A stretch of DNA of 34,964 nucleotides from Butyrivibrio sp. (GTDB lineage Bacteria > Bacillota > Clostridia > Lachnospirales > Lachnospiraceae). Of this stretch, positions 27,782 to 34,181 are shown piece by piece. The stretch spans positions 1 through 34,964 of the forward strand of contig JAFSQI010000130.1 in the NCBI GenBank assembly GCA_017446685.1, written 5' to 3'. The notes beneath the pieces were generated by a model. The model was not told the origin of the DNA. It saw only the letters and a program-made list of their open reading frames with translations, and made no database searches. Every line of letters begins with the position of its first letter. The stretch's first letter is position 1. The translations under genes and the position numbers were made by a program.

Positions 27782-27810
27782 GCTACACTAGATGGCATTT
27801 ATGATATACT
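27782..27810 (+). promoter_or_regulatory. possible promoter for the small membrane protein and rlmD
   Basis: TATACT (27805-27810) is preceded by TTTATGA as at 15294. The -35 region (GCTACA, 17-base spacer) is poor, so an extended -10 or an activator would be needed. The 147-base gap after pcrA contains no clear terminator. Confidence 0.35.
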
Positions 27811-27884
27811 TAATATATATTTTCATTTATTAAGAATCCAAAAATAGATGTAAAAAATTTTTCTTATTGAGAAAGGGGTTACTT

Positions 27885-28151
27885 ATGGAAGTTAAATCAA
27901 AAATCGACGACATTATTGAAATGACACGCATTAACGAATTGCTTGATAAGAGAGAAGCGGCTAACGCCAAGAAGCCTTCCAATGTGATCCTTTGGATTTT
28001 GGCTGTATTGGGAGCTATTTCATCTGTAGCTATTATTTCCTATTTGGTATATCGCTACATGACCCCTGCATTCGAAGATGATTACTATGATGATGACTTC
28101 GATGATTTTGATGATGATTTTGATGATGAGGATTTCATCAAGGAAAGTTAA
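27885..28151 (+). CDS. small single-pass membrane protein with acidic tail
   Basis: The 88-residue product has an amphipathic N-terminus (about 1-34), one strongly hydrophobic segment (about 38-60, VILWILAVLGAISSVAIISY), then about 25 residues that are almost only Asp, Glu, Phe and Tyr (DDYYDDDFDDFDDDFDDED). The positive residues lie before the helix, so the acidic tail is predicted outside. Similar proteins are often found beside rlmD in Lachnospiraceae and may belong to a DUF4366-like group, which is recollection, not a search. ATG 27885 follows AAAGGGG; TTG at 27867 is an unlikely alternative. Function unknown. Confidence 0.8.
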   Translation: MEVKSKIDDIIEMTRINELLDKREAANAKKPSNVILWILAVLGAISSVAIISYLVYRYMTPAFEDDYYDDDFDDFDDDFDDEDFIKES

Positions 28152-28161
28152 GAATTAGACA

Positions 28162-29574
28162 GTGAAGAAGAAAGATATTTTAGAAGGAATAGTAAAAAGG
28201 GTAGAATTCCCTAATAAAGGAATAGTAGAAACCGCTGAAGGAAAAGTCCTTGTTAAAGGTGTACTTCCAGAACAGAAGGTTTCGGTTCAGATTCAGAAAG
28301 TCAGAAAAGATCGCGCAGAGGGCAGACTCTTGGAAGTATTGGAGGAGCCCTCTGATTCTATTGAAAGTCCATGTATACACTTTGGTAAGTGTGGTGGATG
28401 CAGCTATCTTACCATGCCTTATGTCAAGGAGCTGGGACTTAAAGAGCAACAGGTTAAGACTCTTTTAAAACCTGCTTTTGACCGTCAGGTGTCAAAATGT
28501 ACATGGGAGGGTATTAAGACAAGCCCTATTAAATTTGCTTACAGAAACAAGATGGAGTTTACCTTTGGCGATGAAGTCATGGGTGGTCCTCTTTGCCTTG
28601 GTATGCATAAAAGAGGCAGTTTTTATGACATAGTTACTGTAAGCGGGTGCAGAATAGTTGATGACGACTATAGAGCAATTATTTCAGCTACAATTGACTA
28701 CTTTGCTTCCATGTATGAGAAAAAAGAGATCTCATTTTATCATAGAATGAAGCAGTCAGGCTATTTGAGACATCTCCTTGTCAGGAAAGCTGTAAGAACA
28801 GGTGATATACTGATTGATCTTATTACAACTACGCAGGAAGAACATGACCTGTCAGGTTACAAGGATATGCTTCTTTCCCTGACTTTGGCAGGCAGAATTG
28901 TTGGAGTCCTTCATACAAAGAACGATTCACTTGCTGATGCTGTTATTGATGAAGGTACAGAAATTTTGTATGGTCAGGATTATTTTTATGAGTATCTGCT
29001 GGGATTAAAGTTTAGGATTACACCTTTTTCTTTTTTCCAGACCAACTCCTTAAGCGCTGAGGTTCTTTATCAGACTGTAAGAGGCTATATTAAGAGCCTT
29101 TATGATCAGAAAAAAATCAATCATGACGGAGTAATCTATGATCTTTACTCAGGTACAGGTACAATTTCTCAGCTTCTTGCGCCGGTAGCAAATAAAGTCA
29201 TAGGTGTTGAAATTGTTGAAGAGGCAGTTGAAGCAGCCAAGGAGAATGCAAGACTAAATAACCTTGATAACTGTGAGTTTATTGCTGGCGATGTTCTTAA
29301 GGTCCTTGATGAGATTACGGATAGGCCTGATCTAATAATACTTGATCCTCCGCGTGATGGCATAAATCCAAAAGCCCTTCAAAAGATTATCGGCTATGGT
29401 GTTCCCTACATGATTTATGTATCCTGTAAGCCTACCAGCCTCGCCAGAGACCTGGAAATACTGCAGAACAGCGGATATGTCATGACCAGAGCTGTTGCGG
29501 TTGATCAATTCCCGTGGACAAGCCATGTGGAAACCGTCGTCCTGTTAACGAAGACAAGCGGTAGCGAAGGCTGA
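28162..29574 (+). CDS. rlmD: 23S rRNA (uracil-C5)-methyltransferase, RumA/RlmD family
   Basis: The enzyme makes 5-methyluridine in 23S rRNA (U1939, and in some Firmicutes also U747 as RlmCD), using SAM and a 4Fe-4S cluster. A TRAM-like domain occupies about 5-60. The cluster cysteines are Cys71, Cys77, Cys80 (CX5CX2C) and probably Cys163. The SAM motif is DLYSGTGT (about 327), and the catalytic Cys422 lies in YVSCKPTSLARDL after DPPRDGINPKAL. It starts with GTG at 28162, 10 bases after the previous gene. The last 51 bases of the gene are part of a direct repeat also found at 31276. Its C-terminus (KTSGSEG) extends past the usual HVETVVLL end. Confidence 0.93.
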   Translation: MKKKDILEGIVKRVEFPNKGIVETAEGKVLVKGVLPEQKVSVQIQKVRKDRAEGRLLEVLEEPSDSIESPCIHFGKCGGCSYLTMPYVKELGLKEQQVKTLLKPAFDRQVSKCTWEGIKTSPIKFAYRNKMEFTFGDEVMGGPLCLGMHKRGSFYDIVTVSGCRIVDDDYRAIISATIDYFASMYEKKEISFYHRMKQSGYLRHLLVRKAVRTGDILIDLITTTQEEHDLSGYKDMLLSLTLAGRIVGVLHTKNDSLADAVIDEGTEILYGQDYFYEYLLGLKFRITPFSFFQTNSLSAEVLYQTVRGYIKSLYDQKKINHDGVIYDLYSGTGTISQLLAPVANKVIGVEIVEEAVEAAKENARLNNLDNCEFIAGDVLKVLDEITDRPDLIILDPPRDGINPKALQKIIGYGVPYMIYVSCKPTSLARDLEILQNSGYVMTRAVAVDQFPWTSHVETVVLLTKTSGSEG

Positions 29575-29653
29575 GTGTTACAGGCGCGGTTGTTCTGGCG
29601 AGCCCCGCTTTTGGGGGCGAGAGCAGAACTTCCTTGTGAAATAGTGGTGGGAC
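29524..29653 (+). repeat. left copy of 130-bp rlmD-tail direct repeat
   Basis: It begins inside the rlmD His-Val-Glu codons, passes through the stop codon at 29572-29574 and ends at GTGGGAC (29653). By eye 119 of 130 positions match the copy at 31276, with no gaps. The noncoding part can fold: GTTCTG/CAGAAC closes an inner GCCCC/GGGGC hairpin, and CCTG-TAAC pairs with GTTACAGG around the rlmD stop codon. Confidence 0.85.
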
Positions 29654-29722
29654 ACCATGGGAGTTTGAGAAGGGGAAAAAGGAGATTTGTAGACTAAAAG
29701 ACCTCGTTGAGGGGGGAACAAT

Positions 29723-30160
29723 ATGCTAAGTATATATTTTGGTGAAAAAGAAAATGTAATGCATGGTCCATCATGGTTCAGATTTAATTACGAAGATGAA
29801 TGGCTGGCAGATCCTTTTGTGAAAGAGATGATGACTGATATAGATAAGTCGCACTATAAAGGAGGACAGCTAATTGAAAGTGATGTTCTTGGACCCATTC
29901 CACCGGAGAGACTTTCTGGTGGTCTACAGACACTTATTTGCATCTATAAAAGACCGGATCTTATTTTTAATGCCACAAGTTGCGGAGAGAATTGTGCTAA
30001 ATGGCTTGCGGAGATTGGCAGAAGAGAGAATGTCACTGTTAATCTTAAATACTATATGCCTTTTGATGATTGCGGTGATATAGAGTTTGAGATTCTTAAT
30101 GAGAATATCATAGTGACAAATACAAAAGATTATATGCATATAGCGTTAAAATATGTTTGA
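29723..30160 (+). CDS. DUF4869 domain-containing protein
   Basis: This 145-residue soluble protein of unknown function opens with MLSIYFGE, and further along has DEWLADPFVKEMMTDIDKS, LSGGLQTLICIYKRP and FNATSCGENCAKWLAEI, which I recognise as the DUF4869 family of Firmicutes. No catalytic motif, signal peptide or membrane segment is visible. A CxxxC pair (SCGENCAKW) could bind metal or form a disulfide. A very strong GAGGGGGG site precedes ATG 29723, partly inside a small CCTC/GAGG hairpin. It lies 21 bases before the ATPase gene, within the direct-repeat cassette, so the two probably act together. Confidence 0.75.
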   Translation: MLSIYFGEKENVMHGPSWFRFNYEDEWLADPFVKEMMTDIDKSHYKGGQLIESDVLGPIPPERLSGGLQTLICIYKRPDLIFNATSCGENCAKWLAEIGRRENVTVNLKYYMPFDDCGDIEFEILNENIIVTNTKDYMHIALKYV

Positions 30161-30181
30161 TGTCTGGAAAGTGCTTCATAT

Positions 30182-31159
30182 ATGAAGAATAAACATCATG
30201 TAATTGTTGAATCAAAGCGACTTAAATATGAATTTGACATAAAGAGGAATATTACTGTCATTCAAGGCGATAGTGCTTCTGGAAAGACTACACTTTTGGA
30301 TCTTTTGGGTACACATTCAAGATACGGAAAAGAAAGTGGCATTAATGTACAGTCAGATGTTCCTTGTGTGGTATTTGGTGGAGATGCTGTTCTTTGGAAG
30401 ACGATTTTAGAAGTCTATCAAGATAGCATAGTATTTATCGATGAGGATTATCAATTCATATATTCCAAAGATTTTGCGGAGTTGGTACAGGGTTCTTCCA
30501 ATTATTTTGTTTTGATTACAAGACAGCCTCTCTATAATCTGCCATATAGCATTCAGGAAATATATGGAATCAGAACAACGGGTAAATACCACTATCCGGA
30601 GCAAGTCTACCATGAGTTTTACAGAATTTATAATGATTCAAGTGAAGCTTTGGGTAAAGAAGTCCTGGTGATGGTAGAAGACTCAAAATCCGGATATCAG
30701 TTCTTTTCTAAGGTATGTAAGAATGGTGAGTGTGTAAGTGTAGAAGGAAACTCACAGTTTGTTGGGAAAATCGAGAATGTTGAAGAAAATAAGAAGGTGG
30801 TTGTAATTGCTGACGGTGCAGCCTTTGGCGCTTATGTTGCCAAGGTGACTACTATAGCAAAGAGCAGAAAAGATGTAATGCTTTATTTCCCTGAGTCATT
30901 TGAATGGCTGATTCTCAAGTCCGGAATAATAGGGATAAAGGACTTGGATGCTATATTAGCTGAGCCGGAGAAATATATTGACAGCAGGGAGTTCTTTAGC
31001 TGGGAGAGATATTTTACTGATCTGCTTATTACAGCAACTGCTGGTGATAGCATAAAGAAATATGATAAGAGCCAGTTGAAGCCGTATTATCTTGATGGAA
31101 AAAACAAAGATGCTATTATTGCTGTTCTTCCTGAAGAGTTAAGAAAAATCATGGCGTAA
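30182..31159 (+). CDS. P-loop ATPase/GTPase-like protein of unknown function
   Basis: The 325-residue product has a clear Walker A motif GDSASGKTT (29-37) after a short beta-rich start, a Walker B-like strand SIVFIDED (about 85-92) and a sensor-like strand YFVLITRQ (about 110-117). The second half (about 150-325) has a Rossmann-like feel (KVVVIADGAAFGAYVAKV) and no motif I recognise. There is no ABC signature and no HTH, transmembrane or nuclease motif. I recall similar proteins next to DUF4869 genes, sometimes carrying misleading annotations, but I cannot verify this. The gene ends 116 bases before the right direct repeat. A regulatory, defence or toxin-antitoxin-like role are all possible and unproved. 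Confidence 0.7.
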   Translation: MKNKHHVIVESKRLKYEFDIKRNITVIQGDSASGKTTLLDLLGTHSRYGKESGINVQSDVPCVVFGGDAVLWKTILEVYQDSIVFIDEDYQFIYSKDFAELVQGSSNYFVLITRQPLYNLPYSIQEIYGIRTTGKYHYPEQVYHEFYRIYNDSSEALGKEVLVMVEDSKSGYQFFSKVCKNGECVSVEGNSQFVGKIENVEENKKVVVIADGAAFGAYVAKVTTIAKSRKDVMLYFPESFEWLILKSGIIGIKDLDAILAEPEKYIDSREFFSWERYFTDLLITATAGDSIKKYDKSQLKPYYLDGKNKDAIIAVLPEELRKIMA

Positions 31160-31248
31160 ATGGTCTTTTTTGTCCGCTATTTCTTACCCCACGCGCCCCA
31201 AACCATGTAAAAAGTGGTAAACCTACCTGGTGCCTTATCCTCCGCAGT

Positions 31249-31326
31249 ATGTTTAAATTTTATGCAGTAGTACCGCATGTTGAAACCATCGTCCTGTTAA
31301 CGAAGACAAGCGTTAGCGAAGGCTGA
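31249..31326 (+). pseudogene. remnant of a second rlmD-like 3' end
   Basis: A 25-codon frame from ATG 31249 ends VVPHVETIVLLTKTSVSEG and then stops, matching the last 16 codons of rlmD except for changes Val to Ile and Gly to Val. The codons before the repeat do not match rlmD. No ribosome binding site is seen. It reads as a displaced or carried-in copy of the rlmD C-terminus rather than a functional gene. Confidence 0.65.
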
Positions 31327-31405
31327 GTGTTACAGGCGCGGTTGTTCTGGCAAACCCTGTATTTTGGGGCGAGAGCAGAACTTCCTTGTGAAAAAGCGGT
31401 GGGAC
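31276..31405 (+). repeat. right copy of 130-bp rlmD-tail direct repeat
   Basis: It is colinear with 29524-29653 and has 11 differences, six of which fall in the short GCCCC/GGGGC hairpin region (31350-31369). The outer GTTCTG/CAGAAC stem is unchanged, and the inner stem is kept partly by a T-G pair (CCCT/GGGG). This pattern suggests selection for a fold, or simply faster drift in the loop. Confidence 0.85.
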
Positions 31406-31617
31406 GGCATGCGATAGCTGTTCCAATTACGATTTAATGATTTTATGTGCGATCCGCCTGTCTGGCGGACTGCTACTATTCTTTCATTCGAAAGATAGGC
31501 AGTGATAATTACTTATCTGATTGCTGCTGATATTCCAAAGTTTAACTTCAATTGGCCTGATTTCTGCTACCTGAGCAATTTTTGCAATAGTGGCAGTTGA
31601 TTATTCAGGGATGCGTC

Positions 31618-31865
31618 TGCCTATATTCTGTAGCCTGTTGGTATAGGCAGTTGATTATACGGGGTGGTGTCTGCCTATATGCCAGGAGTGGCATTTGGTA
31701 GCAGTAAATTGTTGCTGAAAAACAATGCCTATATTGCGAACAAACTGGATATAGGCAGAACAGCCAATGAAAAATGCAATGCCTAAATTGCGAATAAACT
31801 GTATATAGGCAGAATTACCGTTGGAAAAGGCACTGCCCCCTATTGGGCATACTCTGATATAGGCA
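31618..31865. repeat. array of five hairpins with exact 54-nt period
   Basis: Units start at 31618, 31672, 31726, 31780 and 31834, each with TGCC or TGCCTA at the left arm. Right arms are TATAGGCAG (31642), a diverged GTAGCAG (31698), ATATAGGCA (31749), ATATAGGCA (31803) and ATATAGGCA (31857). Units 3 and 4 match at 32 of their first 35 bases, including the loop TGCGAACAAACTGG. Other units keep the arms but differ in loop and linker. Looser relatives may lie at 31471 and 31565 (CTGCTAC/GTGGCAG). The plus strand is not open. No cas genes or uniform repeats are present, so this is not CRISPR. Confidence 0.75.
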
Positions 31866-31891
31866 TGAAGTTTAGAACAATTATCACTCCC

Positions 31892-32060
31892 CCATAAAAA
31901 CAACAAGCAAACATAACAACAATAAAAAGAAAGAGCAAGCAAAAATTGCAACAATAAAAAATAACAGCAAGCAAAAGCAACAGCAAGCAAAAATAACAAC
32001 AATAAAAACAACAGCAAGCAAAAGCAACAACAAACAATACAGAAATATCAAAAACAAAAA
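31892..32060. repeat. A/C-rich low-complexity tract upstream of the nuclease-like gene
   Basis: About 170 bases almost devoid of T and poor in G on the plus strand, made of shuffled words such as AGCAAGCAAAA, AACAACAATAAAAA and CAACAGCAAGC. As RNA it would be unstructured. It directly precedes the AAAGGAG site of the gene at 32080 and could be its 5' untranslated region. Confidence 0.7.
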
Positions 32061-32079
32061 AGAACCATAAAAGGAGAAT

Positions 32080-32892
32080 TTGAAAGAAATGTTAGGACTA
32101 AAGAAATACTTAATTGCAGAAGAGGAAAGACTAAATAAAATCAAACAAGTTATAGATAAAAGGCTTATCGATATACCTGAGGGTAATCTGAGGATAACAT
32201 CATCCGGCAAACATATTCAGTATATGCATTGCAAAGAAAAGGATGGCAAGTACCAGAAACAAGGAGAATATCTTAAGAAAGAAAACATGTCTCTTGTAAG
32301 GGCATTGGCTCAAAAGTCTTATGATCAGAAGATGAAAAAATTGGTAGATAGGAGACTTAAGCAAATCCAGATTATTAGTAAGGAGTACTTAGATGATGAG
32401 ATTGAACTTATCTATACCAATATGAACATCAATAGACAGGCTCTGGTAACACCTGTAGAAAAGATATGGCAGCAGAAAGTGGCTGATTGGAAATCAATTC
32501 CATATACAGGAAAAGCGTTTGATGAAGGTATACCTGAAATATATACCAAAAAAGGAGAGAGGGTAAGATCAAAGTCAGAAAAGCTGATTGCAGATACTTT
32601 ATTGGAGAGTGGAATTGAATATAAGTATGAATGCCCAATCAGTTTAAAAGGCTATGGATTGGTATATCCGGACTTTACAATTCTCAGCCGCAAGATAGGA
32701 AAAGAAATGTATTGGGAGCATGATGGAAGAATGGATGATTCCAAATACTCCGAAAAAGCAGTAAGGAAGATCAATTCGTATATTTATAATGGAATAATAC
32801 CCGGGGATAGACTAATGCTTACATTTGAGACATCAAGCACTGTGCTCAATGACAGAACAATAAAGAAAATGATTGATAATTTCCTGCTATAA
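32080..32892 (+). CDS. PD-(D/E)XK-type nuclease-like protein
   Basis: The 270-residue product belongs to a family I recall as frequent, often multicopy, in Lachnospiraceae. An N-terminal helical part (about 1-120) has LIDIPEGNLRITSSGKHIQY. The C-terminal part resembles a PD-(D/E)XK fold: RSKSEKLIADTLLE with Glu167, then VYPDFTIL with Asp198, then YWEHDG with Glu213, and MDDSKYSEKAVRKINSY. The usual xK after Glu213 is replaced by His214-Asp215, where relatives as I remember them have EHFG. Nuclease activity is therefore inferred. The start is TTG 32080 (3 bases after GGAG) or ATG 32089 (12 bases); neither spacing is ideal. Confidence 0.7.
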   Translation: MKEMLGLKKYLIAEEERLNKIKQVIDKRLIDIPEGNLRITSSGKHIQYMHCKEKDGKYQKQGEYLKKENMSLVRALAQKSYDQKMKKLVDRRLKQIQIISKEYLDDEIELIYTNMNINRQALVTPVEKIWQQKVADWKSIPYTGKAFDEGIPEIYTKKGERVRSKSEKLIADTLLESGIEYKYECPISLKGYGLVYPDFTILSRKIGKEMYWEHDGRMDDSKYSEKAVRKINSYIYNGIIPGDRLMLTFETSSTVLNDRTIKKMIDNFLL

Positions 32893-32918
32893 TACTTAGA
32901 GAAAAAATGAAAAGCCTG

Positions 32919-32949
32919 TTGACTCTTCCCTTAGGAAATCCCTTAAGGT
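32919..32949 (+). promoter_or_regulatory. MerR-type promoter/operator
   Basis: TTGACT (32919-32924), a long 19-base spacer and TAAGGT (32944-32949). The spacer contains the dyad TTCC-CTTA-GGAA (32926-32937). A 19-20-base spacer with an internal dyad is the hallmark of MerR-regulated promoters, and these two hexamers equal those of the classical mercury merT promoter. It directly precedes a MerR-family gene, so autoregulation is likely. Confidence 0.55.
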
Positions 32950-32980
32950 GGTTTTATAAACAAATAAGGAGGTTCCAAAA

Positions 32981-34162
32981 ATGGAAAAGAAAATGACATC
33001 AGGAGAAATGGCAAAGAAAGCTGGAGTATCACAGAAGGCAATACGTCTTTATGATGAAAAAGGGCTACTTAAACCCACCGAATACTCTGAAGGTAACTAT
33101 CGTCTTTACGATGACGCAGCACTGCAGATTTTGGAAAAGATTGTGGCACTTAAGCAGATAGGGTTTTCCCTCGAAGAAATCAGAGATAATCTAAAGAGTG
33201 GTGAAGCCAGTGACATTAAGGGCGCGCTGGAAATTCAGCTTCAGAAGATGGAGGAAAAGAAATATCAACTGGAGAAGATCACTGACGCAATTAAAAGAAC
33301 TTTGGCACGAAAGGAAGAACTTGACTGGGATGACGTTGCAGAAATCGTACAGTATGTAAGTGCTGACCAGTCTGCTGATGAGCGCCACTGGGATGCACTG
33401 AAGCATACAAGCGGAGAACTTGACTGGTATGTGAGAATCTTCAATTCTCTTGATCTTAAAGACGGAAAAAGAGTTCTTGATCTGGGATGCGGATACGCTA
33501 AGCTCTGGAGAAACAATTGGACTAACATTCCAAAGGAAACAAAGATTACAGGGTATGACATTCACGGCAGCTGGGCAGATGATTTTGCAAGGTTCATTCC
33601 TGAGAACAAAGATAAACTGCCTGAAGGCGCAGACATTAAGCTTGAATTTGCAGATCTTGAGGATGAGAAGACCTGGGATAAGATTGATGAAAATGGCGAA
33701 TATGACGTAGTTATAGCTCATTACCTTGATTCTGAGATAAAAGATATCGAAGCTATCGTGGCACATGCCAGCAAGGTAGTCGCAGAGGATGGTCTGTTTT
33801 CTTTCAACGGTGCTAACGTGGCAAACTGGAATAATCTCTTTAAAGAAGCTATTGAAGCTATAGGTGAAGACTCATCATTCATAGATGAAACAGTAGCTGG
33901 TCAGACAGAGAAGAGAAATCAGTATATATCCATGATGGAGAAATATTTTGCAAGGGTGGAGTCAGTTCTTTTGCCTAATTTTTGGCATTACACTAAGGCA
34001 AAAGAAATCGTGGAGAAGATGAAGGATTACTACAGGGCTCATGAGAAAGCTATTGCCGGATATGAGAACAAGCTCCTTGCATATTTTGAAGATAAAATTG
34101 AAAAAGACGGTGAGTTTGTGCTTGAGGCAAGAAGCCAGTTCTGGCATTGCTATAAAAAGTGA
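32981..34162 (+). CDS. MerR-family regulator fused to a SAM-dependent methyltransferase
   Basis: The 393-residue protein has an N-terminal MerR winged helix (about 1-72: MTSGEMAKKAGVSQKAIRLY, then GLLKPTEY and NYRLYDDAAL) and a dimerisation coiled coil (about 75-112). A class I methyltransferase domain (about 125-300) follows, with SAM motif I GKRVLDLGCG at 160-169, an acidic second strand GYDIHG and a fourth strand EYDVVIAHYLD. Instead of binding a drug or metal, the effector domain could sense SAM or a methylation substrate, which is inference. AAGGAGG at 32966-32972 is an excellent site. The gene lies after a mer-like promoter and before a terminator-like hairpin pair. Confidence 0.85.
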   Translation: MEKKMTSGEMAKKAGVSQKAIRLYDEKGLLKPTEYSEGNYRLYDDAALQILEKIVALKQIGFSLEEIRDNLKSGEASDIKGALEIQLQKMEEKKYQLEKITDAIKRTLARKEELDWDDVAEIVQYVSADQSADERHWDALKHTSGELDWYVRIFNSLDLKDGKRVLDLGCGYAKLWRNNWTNIPKETKITGYDIHGSWADDFARFIPENKDKLPEGADIKLEFADLEDEKTWDKIDENGEYDVVIAHYLDSEIKDIEAIVAHASKVVAEDGLFSFNGANVANWNNLFKEAIEAIGEDSSFIDETVAGQTEKRNQYISMMEKYFARVESVLLPNFWHYTKAKEIVEKMKDYYRAHEKAIAGYENKLLAYFEDKIEKDGEFVLEARSQFWHCYKK

Positions 34163-34181
34163 CCGGATTCAAGAAGAGTGT

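Larger units (their letters stand above)
29524..31405. mobile_element. putative small integrated cassette bounded by direct repeats at rlmD 3' end
   Basis: Two gap-free 130-base direct repeats (29524-29653 and 31276-31405) enclose a DUF4869 gene and a P-loop ATPase gene. The left repeat contains the 3' end of rlmD. The right repeat carries a second rlmD-like coding end that still reads in frame. Integration at the 3' end of the rum/rlmD gene is known for integrative elements in Firmicutes. No integrase or transposase gene lies inside, so it would be a non-autonomous remnant or passenger. The mobile interpretation is inferred; homologous duplication is an alternative. Confidence 0.45.
31160..32079. 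other. 920-base noncoding region with direct repeat, hairpin array and A/C-rich tract
   Basis: After the ATPase gene there is no credible full gene for 920 bases. The interval contains an rlmD-tail remnant (31249-31326), the right direct repeat (31276-31405), small hairpins (TCCGCC/GGCGGA at 31453-31469 and TCTTTC/GAAAGA at 31480-31495), the 54-nt-period hairpin array (31618-31865) and the A/C-rich tract (31892-32060). Minus-strand open frames here are low-complexity shadows of the A/C tract without ribosome binding sites. Confidence 0.7.

Noticed and set aside
29590-29625. rlmD terminator at the GTTCTG/CAGAAC hairpin
   Set aside because: No T-run follows either copy (ACTTCCTTGTG), so it lacks the form of an intrinsic terminator.
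29524-31405. Insertion sequence or group II intron
   Set aside because: No transposase, reverse transcriptase or maturase gene lies inside, and the flanks are long direct repeats rather than terminal inverted repeats.
31618-31865. CRISPR array
   Set aside because: The repeats are degenerate hairpins with variable loops, not near-identical repeats with unique spacers. There are only five units and no cas gene nearby.
31655-32017. Minus-strand open frame of 120 codons with Leu/Phe/Cys-rich start and 18-residue repeats (SAYIQF)
   Set aside because: It is produced by the A/C-rich tract (read as Leu/Phe/Cys codons) and the 54-nt array, whose period is a multiple of three. No ribosome binding site precedes it and composition is unlike any protein in the window.
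33191-33766. Minus-strand open frame of 191 codons within the MerR-methyltransferase gene
   Set aside because: The plus-strand gene has clear domains and an excellent ribosome binding site. The antisense frame has neither.
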